Of a DNA stretch of 64,000 bases, positions 33,356 through 42,146 are shown in pieces. The notes under the pieces are model-generated. The model made no database searches. It saw nothing but the letters and a program-made list of their open reading frames with translations, and was not told where the DNA came from. This DNA is from Sphingobacterium wenxiniae (GTDB lineage Bacteria; Bacteroidota; Bacteroidia; Sphingobacteriales; Sphingobacteriaceae), in NCBI RefSeq assembly GCF_900116225.1, contig NZ_FOZZ01000016.1, forward strand, positions 1 to 64,000. The letters are read 5' to 3'. How positions within the stretch are numbered: the first letter of the stretch is position 1; each line of letters starts with the position of its first letter. The translations under genes were made by a program, and so were the position numbers.

Positions 33356-34039
33356 TTATTCTTCCTTTAACTTTTCTTTGAACACCTTTCTGAATTTTTC
33401 CAGTTTAGGTTTGATCACCAGCTGGCAATAAGGCTCGCTCGTATTGTTGGCATAATAGTTCTGGTGATAATTCTCTGCTTTGTAAAAGACTTGGGAGGGA
33501 CTTACGGCGGTCACAATTTTTTTGTCATACGCACCTTCATCATCCAACTGCTTGATATAATAGTGTGCTAGCTTTTTCTGCTCATCGTTGTGGTAAAAGA
33601 TGGCCGATCGGTATTGCGTACCGATGTCAGCGCCCTGACGGTTCAGTTGGGTCGGGTCATGGGCAACAAAAAAAGCAGCAAGCAATTCGTCGTAAGTTAT
33701 TTGCGAAGGGTCGTATATAATATTGCAGGCTTCAGCATGTCCCGTCCTGCCGGTAGTGACTTGCTGATAAGTCGGGTTTTTCACATGCCCACCAGTATAG
33801 CCGGACACGACTGCCGTGACGCCTTCCAGCTGTTTGAACTGTTCCTCAACACACCAAAAGCAACCCGCGGCAAATGTAGCTGTATCACTGATGGCATTCC
33901 CTGGGTTTATTACCTCGGACACCGTTGCCGTATCGTTGGATTTTGTCTGCGCGCAGGATGCGGAAAGCATAAACAGTCCTATAAGAAAGAAGATGTTACT
34001 GCAGTAGGAGATATATCGGGTGTTCATGATAGCGTCCAT
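33356..34039 (-). CDS. msrA: Peptide-methionine (S)-S-oxide reductase MsrA, exported
   Basis: It repairs oxidised methionine (S-sulfoxide) using a cysteine. The 227-aa product has an N-terminal signal sequence with a lipobox-like SASCAQ, so it is probably a periplasmic lipoprotein. The MsrA catalytic motif ATFAAGCFWCVEE follows at about residues 54-66, then YTGGHVKNPTYQQV and TGHAEA. The C-terminal half is complete. The start at 34039 or the ATG four codons later (34027) would both give a working signal. It stands alone. Confidence 0.93.
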   Translation of the reverse strand: MDAIMNTRYISYCSNIFFLIGLFMLSASCAQTKSNDTATVSEVINPGNAISDTATFAAGCFWCVEEQFKQLEGVTAVVSGYTGGHVKNPTYQQVTTGRTGHAEACNIIYDPSQITYDELLAAFFVAHDPTQLNRQGADIGTQYRSAIFYHNDEQKKLAHYYIKQLDDEGAYDKKIVTAVSPSQVFYKAENYHQNYYANNTSEPYCQLVIKPKLEKFRKVFKEKLKEE

Positions 34040-34192
34040 TTAATTCCTTAAAGTTACGAATTTATTTTTCCCTCTTTTTTCACGCAATGCAAATGCGTTT
34101 CTCAAAGGAACTATGAGCATCCCGGGGATGAGGGTAATCTGTCAAGTGATTGCTACTAACTAGGGGAGGGATAAATTTTATTTGCTGATATC

Positions 34193-34618
34193 TTAGGGAG
34201 TTGAATCAGCTTGTTTTTCTAAAGTTACGACCTCAGTTAGCCGTTGATTTCCGCCCTTGATTTTTATCTTTGTTAAGATCAGTTCGTTGTCCTTTAGTGT
34301 AATATGATAAGGTTCTTTCTTTCGTTCTATCTTTCCTAAGTATAATTGCTCGTCACTTACCTTTATCGGTAGCTCCATTTTGTGTTTTCCTGCACCTTCT
34401 ATTATTGTTAACGTATTCCCCTCTATATGATAAATTTTCTCTCCTCTTTCGTATATATCCTCATCAATATCGATAACGGTGTCCTCTTCTGTTAGTGTCT
34501 CTGTTTTTGAAACCACATACCATATCCCATTAAGTTTATGGTTTACACTTTGGGCACATGCTACACCTATGACAAGTATTGTCAGGGCTATGACAAGATT
34601 AAATTTCATTTCAGACAA
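34193..34618 (-). CDS. Small exported lipocalin-like protein of unknown function
   Basis: A 141-aa protein with a signal peptide (hydrophobic LVIALTILVIGVACAQS; a lipobox-type cysteine at VAC is possible). The mature part has the NGIWYVVSKTETL start and alternating strands (YHIEGNTLTIIEG, KEPYHITLKDNELILTK) of a lipocalin-like barrel. It is not assigned to a pathway. It is isolated, with 403 bp of gene-free sequence on its upstream side. Confidence 0.6.
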   Translation of the reverse strand: MSEMKFNLVIALTILVIGVACAQSVNHKLNGIWYVVSKTETLTEEDTVIDIDEDIYERGEKIYHIEGNTLTIIEGAGKHKMELPIKVSDEQLYLGKIERKKEPYHITLKDNELILTKIKIKGGNQRLTEVVTLEKQADSTP

Positions 34619-34718
34619 TTTAAGATTTCACATAAAGGTGTGAAATTAAAACAATAAATCCCATTTTTAATAATTATTACCCGTTGTCGTTCTGCATTAT
34701 GAAATAAAGAGCATGCTA

Positions 34719-34780
34719 ATTGTCACTCTGAAGCTTCGACAGAGCCTGTACTGAGCATGACGAAGTACTCAACCTGACAT
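34719..34780. repeat. Dispersed intergenic repeat, family 2 copy
   Basis: It contains TGTCACTCTGAAGCTTCGAC and GAGCATGACGAAGTACTC, variants of the word pair TGTCATCCTGAGC and TTCGAC. Related copies are at 39290-39355, 45047-45110 and 47801-47900. The rest of 34619-35021 has no gene; it holds the terminator-like hairpin at 34965-35000. Confidence 0.55.
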
Positions 34781-34964
34781 TTGTCGCTGTGTATCGGCTC
34801 TGACGAGGACTATGGCAAAGGAAGAGCGACATGTCTATCTAATGTTATTATCTCTTATTGGCTCCAACTATTTACGTTAGACAGAGCTATTTGTTGCAGG
34901 ACTGTGGTTCGTCGTTTTCTGTTGATATATTACTTTTTGTTTTTATGATATTACCTTAATTGGG

Positions 34965-35000
34965 TATCCGAAGAGTTGATTACCACTCTTCGGATATTTT
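34965..35000 (+). terminator. Strong terminator-like hairpin with no obvious gene before it
   Basis: TATCCGAAGAGT (34965-34976) pairs with ACTCTTCGGATA (34985-34996), followed by a T-run on the plus strand. The gene to its right (35022-35921) is on the minus strand, and no plus-strand gene lies to its left within 1.6 kb apart from decayed sequence. Confidence 0.65.
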
Positions 35001-35021
35001 TATGTAATACCATTGATGAAT

Positions 35022-35921
35022 TTAGTTGTACGTACTCATATTGGGTTGTTCTGCGGATATCCGTTTAGCATCAAAGTATTTGTGATAATCTCCAAGTTTA
35101 AGTTTTGGGGTATTTTGTGGGTTAGGATACCACCAGCTTCCTTTTATTTTGTTATAATCGTCCTTACTTGTTTCAATATTAAAGTCTCCCGTAACTCTTT
35201 TCTTGGTCGTATTATTGTACTGTTCGTGTGTTCCTTTATAATAAATGATTTGTCCATTTTTGCTTCTTGATACTTCTTCCGCAGTAGCATCAATAGTGAT
35301 AACTTGTTTATTTACTGTATGGTTTCCTTTGATTTGTATCTTTGTTGGGCTTAATTGAATAATCTTCCACTTACTATTATAACCATCTAATTTCCAGCTT
35401 CCGACCCAAGGAACAGCAGCTTTCAGGTTAGCTTCGCTGATATCTACTTTACGGTTCTCCAGGTCTTTTTTACGTTGAGTACCCTCTATATCCTTATTCC
35501 CTTCTTTGCCGGCATTGGTCAACGTAGGCACAAAAGTCCCTGTCAGTGTTCCTTTTTGATCGGGGTTGGCTTCATTTTTCCACTCGCCGGAGAATTTTTG
35601 TCCGGTTCTGTCCAAAGTCAGTGTAAACGTTCCACGTTCGCCAAATTTTCCAAATTCAATGCTTTTCATCGGAGCCGGTTTGTTTGGTTTGGGCATTGAT
35701 GGTTTTACGAAATACGTTCCTGTCAGTACGTTGTTCATCACATTGGATGTCGTCCCGCTAAAGGTATAATCAAGCAATCCGAAGGAGATTTTTCCTGAAC
35801 TGCCATTGATTTGTATATTACCTTCGTTTGTGCGCCAGGTGCCTTTCCATTGGGCTTTCGCTTCTTGGGCTATCCCTAATACAAGGAACAAGACCAGTAA
35901 TTGTAATACTTTTGTTTTCAT
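35022..35921 (-). CDS. Exported protein of unknown function with two similar beta-domains
   Basis: A 299-aa protein with a signal peptide ending at AKAQ (about 24). The mature protein begins WKGTWRTNEGNIQI and has a second similar stretch at VGSWKLDGYNSKWKIIQL, suggesting two related beta-sheet domains of about 110-130 residues. The first contains LTLDRTGQKFSGEWKNEANPDQKGTLTGT repeats seen in extracellular beta proteins. It has no recognised family or enzymatic motif. It is the first of four neighbouring minus-strand genes for exported proteins of unknown function. Confidence 0.6.
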   Translation of the reverse strand: MKTKVLQLLVLFLVLGIAQEAKAQWKGTWRTNEGNIQINGSSGKISFGLLDYTFSGTTSNVMNNVLTGTYFVKPSMPKPNKPAPMKSIEFGKFGERGTFTLTLDRTGQKFSGEWKNEANPDQKGTLTGTFVPTLTNAGKEGNKDIEGTQRKKDLENRKVDISEANLKAAVPWVGSWKLDGYNSKWKIIQLSPTKIQIKGNHTVNKQVITIDATAEEVSRSKNGQIIYYKGTHEQYNNTTKKRVTGDFNIETSKDDYNKIKGSWWYPNPQNTPKLKLGDYHKYFDAKRISAEQPNMSTYN

Positions 35922-35954
35922 GTTTGTACTAATTTTAATTTATGAAATAATTTT

Positions 35955-36749
35955 TTAATTACACTTTGCCAATACCTCCTGCGCCAATAAGGCTGCTATC
36001 CGAGCATTTTCTTCGTCATCGTTGCTGACTTTGACCTTGATACGAAACTGTACTGTTCCTGCCAACACGTACAAGTTGGTGCCGAAATATTGCTTCCTAA
36101 ATTCCTCCCTTTCCCAGTATGCGCCACTTCCGACATTGGCTACGGGGTGAAATTTCATATTTTCCCGTGCCCGTATCATGGATTTCATGACCTTACGTTC
36201 TTCTTCGGATTTGTCTGCCTGCTGTTGGTCTATTCGTTCCTCCATCTCTCTGTATTCTTGCTCGCTGAGCTGTCCGTAAGCACGGTCAAAAGCGGACAGT
36301 TCCTTTTCGGCATCGCCACGCTTGAATTCAAGCTGTTCGACAGCAACGATATTGTTGTCCGCCTGAGGCAAGGATACCGATGTACCCCCGGCTTTGACCT
36401 CCATCACCATATCCGGACGGTCGCTCGCCCAAGTGATACTATATTCATTGTGTTTCTTTGAACTACGACTTTCTTTAAAATTCACTTCGAGCGCATCGGG
36501 ATCACTGACCGATACGTGTTTGAGGACATCGGCCTTGGTCAGCATCTTGCTGTAGTCGTAATCAAAGTCCTCGAAGCATTTGGCATTGTATTTTTTTGCT
36601 TTGCTTGCCTTTCCGGCAGATGCCGTCGCACTTTCTGTTGTGCCGTCTTGTTGTTGGGAATCGTTTCCTTGATTGGCATTATTGCCTCCACAAGCAGTGA
36701 ATATAAGTGCTGTGGTCGTAGCCAAAAGGTAATTTTTTAGTGTTTTCAT
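35955..36749 (-). CDS. Lipoprotein of unknown function
   Basis: The start at 36749 is chosen because it puts a clean lipoprotein signal (MKTLKNYLLATTTALIFTAC) at the N-terminus; an upstream in-frame ATG would add 12 polar residues. The 264-aa product then has a Gly/Asn/Gln-rich linker and a globular part with KAGGTSVSLPQADNN and a charged helix YREMEERIDQQQADKSEEER. Nothing indicates a function. It is in the same direction as the proteins on both sides, with 33 bp to the next start. Confidence 0.6.
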   Translation of the reverse strand: MKTLKNYLLATTTALIFTACGGNNANQGNDSQQQDGTTESATASAGKASKAKKYNAKCFEDFDYDYSKMLTKADVLKHVSVSDPDALEVNFKESRSSKKHNEYSITWASDRPDMVMEVKAGGTSVSLPQADNNIVAVEQLEFKRGDAEKELSAFDRAYGQLSEQEYREMEERIDQQQADKSEEERKVMKSMIRARENMKFHPVANVGSGAYWEREEFRKQYFGTNLYVLAGTVQFRIKVKVSNDDEENARIAALLAQEVLAKCN

Positions 36750-36885
36750 ATTTTTTTGTTTATCCTCTCCCCAACCCCTCTCCAAAGGAGAGGGGCTCGT
36801 GGAAAGATGTTCTTGTTTCTTAGTTTATAGATTGCCGTGGGCAGCTTTTTTTATACTTTTTACTTTTTAACTTTTACTTTTCCAC

Positions 36886-37443
36886 TCAATGACTACTCGA
36901 CCCGTATATTTCCGACTTGTACACCGCTCCGTCGGATTTGCGTACCACGGTAATGTTACCAGTCCAAGTCGATCCGGCTATCTCTCGCTTTTCGAGCTCT
37001 TGGTGGACTTTCACATGGTATTCATCACTTGTGCTGACGGTCGTAAGTTCGTAGATCTCTTTATCGTCCTTGTCAAAGGAAAAGTGAAACCAATCCACGG
37101 TTTTTAAAAAATGCCGTTTGCCGTCAATATGGATAAATGCCAGACTGTCCGGGCCATCCGCATAGATATATTTGTGATCCATGTACTTCTCTTTATTCAC
37201 GCCACACACAAAGTACATCTCAGGATCGTCATAGGTCAGCGTTCCGAACTCGTCAAGGACGAACGTTGGAGGATTTACTTGTACCGTTGTGTCAGGGCTT
37301 TCTATTAGCTCCTTGTGAATGATTGTTGTCGTATCCTTTGGTTCTTCGGAGGCATTGTTCTCGCCTTGATTACCGATAGGCAATTGACAGGCATGGAATG
37401 CCATCAGCACCAAGACCATCGGATAAACTATTTTTCTGTACAT
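36886..37443 (-). CDS. Lipoprotein of unknown function, 185 aa
   Basis: The start at 37443 gives a signal peptide with a lipobox-like FHAC (residues 16-19). The acidic linker is followed by a beta-rich domain (TLTYDDPEMYFVCGV, then FLKTVDWFHFSFDKDDKEI). The function is unknown. Its first 60 codons have a second, damaged copy upstream at 37506-37703 produced by a 260-bp tandem duplication. Confidence 0.6.
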   Translation of the reverse strand: MYRKIVYPMVLVLMAFHACQLPIGNQGENNASEEPKDTTTIIHKELIESPDTTVQVNPPTFVLDEFGTLTYDDPEMYFVCGVNKEKYMDHKYIYADGPDSLAFIHIDGKRHFLKTVDWFHFSFDKDDKEIYELTTVSTSDEYHVKVHQELEKREIAGSTWTGNITVVRKSDGAVYKSEIYGSSSH

Positions 37444-37770
37444 ACTTTTCGCTTTTTATTAAATCTTTGAGGAAAATCTCATTACTCAATACCCACTACT
37501 CAATACTATTCGTCAAGGACAAACGCCGGAGGATTTGCTTGTATCGTTGTGTCAGGGCTTTCGATAAGCTCCTCGTGAACGATCATTGTCGTATCCTTTG
37601 GTTCTTCGGAGGCATTGTTCTCGCCTTGATTACCGATAGGCAATTGACAGGCATGGAATGCCATCAGCACCAAGACCATCGGATAAACTATTTTTCTGTA
37701 CATACTTTTCGCTTTTTATTAAATCTTTGAGGAAAATCTCATTACTCAATACCCACTACTCACTACTCAA
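37251..37770. repeat. Tandem duplication of about 260 bp
   Basis: The sequence from 37251 recurs from 37511 with scattered substitutions; the copies are identical from the PKDTT-coding region to the start codon and its upstream sequence. The second copy has an extra 10 bp (CACTACTCAA) near 37761. The unit includes the promoter and first 60 codons of the 185-aa lipoprotein gene. Confidence 0.85.
37506..37703 (-). pseudogene. Truncated duplicate of the 185-aa lipoprotein gene
   Basis: Sixty-five codons identical to the start of the gene at 36886-37443 apart from a few changes (for example MIVHEELIESP for IIHKELIESP), then a stop directly after FVLDE at the duplication junction. It keeps the same upstream region, so a short lipid-anchored peptide could be produced. 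The main domain is missing. Confidence 0.7.
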
Positions 37771-37779
37771 TACTATTCG

Positions 37780-38244
37780 TCAACACCCACACTCCCCAAA
37801 AATCGTCTTTTTATACTTCCTGCCGTCCGTGGTTTTCACTTCCAGTGTGCCGAAATACGACCCTTGATAATCAAGTTGGTCGCTCTTGCGGATATCCAGC
37901 TTGACTTCGATATCTTCATTCTTGCCGGTGGTCTGAATCTCGACATCCGAACTGTTGTCCGATTCGTCCAAGGTGACCTGCAGCATTTCGCCGTCTATCT
38001 TGACAAATCCTACCGTTTGCATATTGTCTGCATAGAGGTATTCGCCCTTTTTGAAGGCTTTGTTATCCTCTGCAAAGAGACAGGCACAGCCATCGATGGC
38101 ATCGGGCAATTCTGTAAAAATCTGCAATACAATATCATTGTCTTTATCGTTCGTGTTTTCGGTTTTTTTGTCTGTTCGGTCTGTGAAATTACAAGAGCCG
38201 AACAGTAGGGCAATAGCAAATAGTATAAGACTGTTCTGTTTCAT
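37780..38244 (-). CDS. Lipoprotein of unknown function, 154 aa
   Basis: The start at 38244 is preferred over one 19 codons upstream because it opens with a lipoprotein signal (MKQNSLILFAIALLFGSC). The mature protein has CACLFAEDNKAFKKGEYLY and ends with FGECGC, so several cysteines are conserved across it. The layout (TQ-rich linker, short beta-strands, SYFGTLEVKTTDGRKYKK) resembles the protein at 36886-37443, whose end reads TGNITVVRKSDGAVYK, so the two may be paralogues. No function is known. Confidence 0.6.
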   Translation of the reverse strand: MKQNSLILFAIALLFGSCNFTDRTDKKTENTNDKDNDIVLQIFTELPDAIDGCACLFAEDNKAFKKGEYLYADNMQTVGFVKIDGEMLQVTLDESDNSSDVEIQTTGKNEDIEVKLDIRKSDQLDYQGSYFGTLEVKTTDGRKYKKTIFGECGC

Positions 38245-38494
38245 ATGTATATTATTATGCATTATTGTTTGTTTTAAATGGTATGCATGAATGCTTCGCA
38301 TGTTGTTTTTTTATGGTCATATGGAATACCCAGATTATATTCATCGGTAGTCGTATTTTCTAAACATGGGTATTTCATTTTTAATGTGTTTTTGCGTGTT
38401 TTACCAATACAAAGCTATGTGCATGACAGAAAGAAAAAATACAATTTGTACGGATGGTAGGGATTGGCGTATGGATGTGTAAAATCTTTATGTG

Positions 38495-38544
38495 GTTGGG
38501 AAAAAGCGGATTTGGTCAATTGACCAAATCCGCTTTTTCCCAAC
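38495..38544. repeat. Perfect 50-bp palindrome
   Basis: 25 bases (GTTGGGAAAAAGCGGATTTG followed by GTCAA) are followed immediately by their exact reverse complement, with no spacer. It contains an A-run/GC stem/T-run like a bidirectional terminator, yet it lies between two divergent genes (starts at 38244 and 38651). Confidence 0.9.
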
Positions 38545-38650
38545 TATACAATATATCTGACCTTTTACAGTGGTATCTGTACCATTAGTGAAAACACACT
38601 TTTTTCGACCTGCGCACCTACATAGATTTGGGAAACAAATAGTCAGAACA

Positions 38651-39256
38651 ATGATGAAAAAAATCAATTATGCACTTGTCGGTTTATTGGGTTCGGCACT
38701 GTTGTTCTCCTGCGGCGAGAGCATGAAAAAAGTCAAAGAAGCCAAAGAAGGCTTTGAGGCCATGGGCGAATTAACAAAAGCAGGTTCGGGCGTGACGAAG
38801 GATATGAAAAACCTGTCCGAACTGACAGCTTGGAGCCAGCAGGATTTTGAAAAATGGGCACCTGGTACCTCTTTTCAGGGCTTGGAAAGAACGGAAATGA
38901 CCTTGGGCAACCACTCCGAGGCATCTATCCACATTGTCTATGGCAGTGCCAACGAGGGCAAACGATTGGATATTGTCGTGGTGGACGGAGCTGATCCGGT
39001 CGGTACGATGGTGATTTCCATGACGAATGTGTTCCTAAACTCGGATTTGGCAAGGAAGAAAATTAATGAGGATCCAAATGATGGAAATATCGTGGATAAG
39101 CACGGCGTAACGGCGAAAGAGCACTACACTCGGGGCGAAAATACGATAGAAACTGTTGTCAATGAGCGTTTCTACGTTAAATTGGCAGGTTATGATATGA
39201 CAATGGACGAAGTCTGGGACACATTCAAAGCACTCAAAACGGATAAACTTAAATAG
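38651..39256 (+). CDS. Lipoprotein of unknown function, 201 aa
   Basis: The ATG at 38651 (second Met one codon later) starts a lipoprotein signal peptide, NYALVGLLGSALLFSC; an upstream extension of 27 codons is unlikely. The mature part begins GESMKKVKEAKEGFEAM and includes a globular region with YGSANEGKRLDIVVVDGADP. No family is recognised. The 400 bp upstream hold the 50-bp palindrome and no supported gene. Confidence 0.6.
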   Translation: MMKKINYALVGLLGSALLFSCGESMKKVKEAKEGFEAMGELTKAGSGVTKDMKNLSELTAWSQQDFEKWAPGTSFQGLERTEMTLGNHSEASIHIVYGSANEGKRLDIVVVDGADPVGTMVISMTNVFLNSDLARKKINEDPNDGNIVDKHGVTAKEHYTRGENTIETVVNERFYVKLAGYDMTMDEVWDTFKALKTDKLK

Positions 39257-39289
39257 TAGTTGCGAAGCTGTTTAAATTTCTTTTTTGCC

Positions 39290-39355
39290 GCACTTCGACT
39301 CCACTCAGCGTGACAAAAAAGAGATTGTCATCCTGAGTCCCGCTTCAAGCGGGAA
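39290..39355. repeat. Dispersed intergenic repeat, family 2 copy
   Basis: CACTTCGACTCCACTCAGCG and TTGTCATCCTGAGTCCCGC with a CCCGCTTCAAGCGGG hairpin; this is the same word set as at 45047 and 47801, in the gap between two lipoprotein genes. Confidence 0.65.
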
Positions 39356-39401
39356 ATGATGGACAAACGAAGGGATTTCTTCAATTTTCAATTAAAAAAG
39401 T

Positions 39402-40130
39402 ATGAAAAAATTAATCAACATATTGCCATTCCTACTCTGTATCGGCATCTTTTCTTGCACCGCAGGAACGACCGCTAAGACAGAGCAAACGGAAGTACAG
39501 CCGATCGAAGCGATGGAAAGCCCACTCCTAACTGAAGAACAAGAATCAGAGCAGAAACCCGACATAGCACAAGAAGGAGACACATTGAAAATATATCAAT
39601 TTGATGTGACAGTAGGCGGCAAAACATGGCCTCGGGAGCAGGTCTATATCGAGCAAGCCCAATTGATGAAAATGGATGAAAAAGGGCCTTTCCCCTTAGT
39701 CGTGATACTCAAAGGGCCACCTATCGACGGCAAGCAGGGAGCAGATCTGCGCCTTTGGTTCTCTATCCCTGCGGATTATGACGGTAGTGCTATTCGTCAT
39801 GATCTCGCTAAAAACGAAACGGGTGAGTATGTCATCAGTTTTTCGGAAGATGAGGAGGCTTATACCACATGGGTAGCACCGTGGATCAACACATATGACC
39901 ATGAGAACCGAAAGGCCATCAATGACCCGAAGACCTCTGGCACAGTTACGCTGGAAAGTTTCGACCAAAGTGCCAATCGGCTACGGATCACATTCGACGG
40001 TGTGCTCTTCGGGGCCAGTTCGGACACGACGACGCATACCCAAACGGCTAAGGGAACGATCGAGTTGCAGTTTTCGGTCTATGACATCAAAGCCGAAACA
40101 GAAAGGATGATGAAAGAGTGGGGATTGTAG
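39402..40130 (+). CDS. Lipoprotein of unknown function, 242 aa
   Basis: The lipoprotein signal ends in FSCTAG (Cys19). After an acidic Glu/Gln-rich linker there is a beta-rich domain with VTVGGKTWPREQVYIEQ, LKGPPIDGKQGADLRLWFS and a C-terminal GTIELQFSVYDIKAE strand. There is no catalytic motif. It lies after another lipoprotein gene and the family 2 repeat; transcription is in the same direction, but the gap is 145 bp. Confidence 0.6.
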   Translation: MKKLINILPFLLCIGIFSCTAGTTAKTEQTEVQPIEAMESPLLTEEQESEQKPDIAQEGDTLKIYQFDVTVGGKTWPREQVYIEQAQLMKMDEKGPFPLVVILKGPPIDGKQGADLRLWFSIPADYDGSAIRHDLAKNETGEYVISFSEDEEAYTTWVAPWINTYDHENRKAINDPKTSGTVTLESFDQSANRLRITFDGVLFGASSDTTTHTQTAKGTIELQFSVYDIKAETERMMKEWGL

Positions 40131-40200
40131 TGTCGTCCAAAACATAAAACAGCTGCTCTTTACAATACTTTCTTACTAAAAATGAGTCAATTATTTTTAT

Positions 40201-40237
40201 TAATTGCCTCATTTTTTTATTATATTTGAGGCAATTA
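40201..40237. promoter_or_regulatory. Operator-like inverted repeat over the fic promoter
   Basis: TAATTGCCTCA (40201-40211) and TGAGGCAATTA (40227-40237) are exact inverted copies. The Bacteroidota -7 box TATATTTG (40221-40228) lies between and partly within the arms. The Fic protein has a C-terminal winged-helix-like end, so autoregulation is a reasonable idea. Confidence 0.6.
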
Positions 40238-40257
40238 GATTTTGTAATTGCATCAAA

Positions 40258-41361
40258 ATGTATAATTGGCAACTTCCCGATTGGGCAAATTTCACGTATG
40301 ATGATTCTGTAATAGATTCATTAATAGTAAATTTTGCCCTTGAAACAGGTGAATTAAAAGGTCTTGTTGATGCACTGCCTAAGGAAGAGCAACAAGACAC
40401 CATCCTCCACTTTATGATTTCTGAAGCGGTCAAGACCTCTGAAATCGAAGGAGAATTTTTCAGCAGACAGGACATTATGTCGTCCATCAAAAAGCATTTG
40501 GGACTTTCAAGTAATGTCGGCAATATCCGGGATAAAAAATCTCAAGGTATTGCTTCGTTAATGGTAGAAGTAAGAAAATCCTATTCCGAGCCACTCACAG
40601 AATCCTTAATCAAAGGTTGGCATCATACGCTGATGAATGGCAATCCCTATGTCAATGCAGGGACATATAGAATGGGTGAAGAACCTATGCAGATTATTTC
40701 GGGCGCGATAGGCAGGGAAACTGTTCATTATGAAGCCCCCCCCTCTTATAAAATGCCTGACGAGATGAAAAGCTTTATCAAATGGTATCATGCTTTTAAC
40801 GTTTCGGCGACAGATATTAAAAATATCCTTATCAAAACATCGATTGCTCATTTGTATTTTGAAAGTATACATCCTTTTGAGGATGGAAATGGCAGAATTG
40901 GACGGGCAATTGCCGAAAAATGTCTTTCACAATCGCTTAGAAGACCTGTTTTAATGAGTCTTTCCAGCACAATCGAAAAAAACAGAAAAGAATATTATGA
41001 AGCACTGATGCTCGCCCAAAAGACATTGGACATAACAGATTGGATACAGTATTTCTCTACTGTTATTCTGGAATCCCAAAAGAGTGCAAAGCAAACTATA
41101 TTGTTTACACTCAGCAAAACCAAATTTATGGATCAGCATGAATCACAAATGAATGAAAGACAGATAAAGGCTGTGCTGAAAATGTTTGATGTAGGAATTT
41201 CCGGTTTTGAAGAAGGTATGACAGCAAGAAAGTATGTATCCATTACAAAATCCTCGCGCGCGACAGCCACACGGGATTTACAAGACCTGACTGACAAAAA
41301 GATTTTGCTACAGAAAGGAGAAGGCAGGAGCGTCAGCTACGAGTTGAATTTGGAAAGTTAA
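40258..41361 (+). CDS. Fic family protein with N-terminal DUF4172
   Basis: A 367-aa protein; the ATG at 40258 is chosen because it starts the DUF4172 signature MYNWQLPDWANFTYDD and lies 20 bp after the operator. The Fic core has the full active-site motif HPFEDGNGRIGR (about 203-214), so AMP- or similar nucleotide transfer to a target protein is plausible. An N-terminal region with SEIEGE is present, as in class II Fic proteins where it inhibits activity. The C-terminal 80 residues look like a winged helix (RATATRDLQDLTDKKILLQK). It is an intact accessory gene, perhaps stress- or phage-related. Confidence 0.9.
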   Translation: MYNWQLPDWANFTYDDSVIDSLIVNFALETGELKGLVDALPKEEQQDTILHFMISEAVKTSEIEGEFFSRQDIMSSIKKHLGLSSNVGNIRDKKSQGIASLMVEVRKSYSEPLTESLIKGWHHTLMNGNPYVNAGTYRMGEEPMQIISGAIGRETVHYEAPPSYKMPDEMKSFIKWYHAFNVSATDIKNILIKTSIAHLYFESIHPFEDGNGRIGRAIAEKCLSQSLRRPVLMSLSSTIEKNRKEYYEALMLAQKTLDITDWIQYFSTVILESQKSAKQTILFTLSKTKFMDQHESQMNERQIKAVLKMFDVGISGFEEGMTARKYVSITKSSRATATRDLQDLTDKKILLQKGEGRSVSYELNLES

Positions 41362-41383
41362 GTTTCCTAACTTTCCAAATTAA

Positions 41384-42127
41384 TTACAACCTACCCAACA
41401 CCTCATTCCTTTTCTGTCGTGAGACAGGAATTTTGATATTGTTTTCCATGAGGATATAGCCTTCGGTCTTGTAAAATTCCTTGACCTTGCGCAGGTTGAT
41501 CAGATAGGAGTTGTGCACCCTGTAGAATAGCTCGTCGGGCAATAATTCGGAAACCTGTTTTAATTTTTGGGTCAAGAACAGATCCTTGTGTTCACCCTCC
41601 AATATGATTTTGCAATAATTGCCGTCACTTTCGCAATAGATAATATCATTGGGATCAATAAAGACAATCTTCTTGTCCAGATTCAGTTTAATCTTTTTCG
41701 GCCCCATACCAATATTGTTCAAACGGTCTATGGCTGCCTCCAGTTTATCGGCAAAGGGCTCTTTTCCGATTCTTCTTTCCAACCTGTCGACGACTTTGTC
41801 GAGATCTTCGGCATCGATAGGCTTGACCAGATAGCCTATAGCCTCTTTTTTGATGGCATCGATAGCATGGTCACTGTGTGCTGTGGTAAAAACAACTTCA
41901 AAATTTCGCTCGGGGAATGCGTCTAGGAAAGTCAATCCGTCTATCTCAGGCATATTGATGTCCAAGAACACCACATCGATGGACTGTGTTTCCAAAAAAC
42001 ACTGTGCTTCTTTGGGATGGGTGAACTGTTCTACAATCTGTATTCTCTCTGCAAAAGCCTGTAACTCGTAGTTCAGACTCGTCAGTGCTTTGGGTTCATC
42101 GTCAACAAGTATGCAGGTCAAGCTCAT
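41384..42127 (-). CDS. LytTR family response regulator
   Basis: A 247-aa two-component response regulator. The receiver domain (1-120) has the acidic pair DD (9-10), phospho-acceptor Asp56 in VVFLDINMPEIDG, and the Lys in GYLVKPID. The C-terminal LytTR DNA-binding domain (about 150-247) includes YCESDGNYCKIILEGE and YRVHNSYLINLRKV. It is partnered with the sensor kinase upstream, but a 98-bp family 1 repeat now sits between them. The target genes are unknown. Confidence 0.92.
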   Translation of the reverse strand: MSLTCILVDDEPKALTSLNYELQAFAERIQIVEQFTHPKEAQCFLETQSIDVVFLDINMPEIDGLTFLDAFPERNFEVVFTTAHSDHAIDAIKKEAIGYLVKPIDAEDLDKVVDRLERRIGKEPFADKLEAAIDRLNNIGMGPKKIKLNLDKKIVFIDPNDIIYCESDGNYCKIILEGEHKDLFLTQKLKQVSELLPDELFYRVHNSYLINLRKVKEFYKTEGYILMENNIKIPVSRQKRNEVLGRL

Positions 42128-42146
42128 ATTTCAAAGTAAAAATTAA

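Noticed and set aside
38278..38460. 60-codon plus-strand frame
   Set aside because: Only an open frame between divergent lipoprotein genes; no family and no initiation signal.
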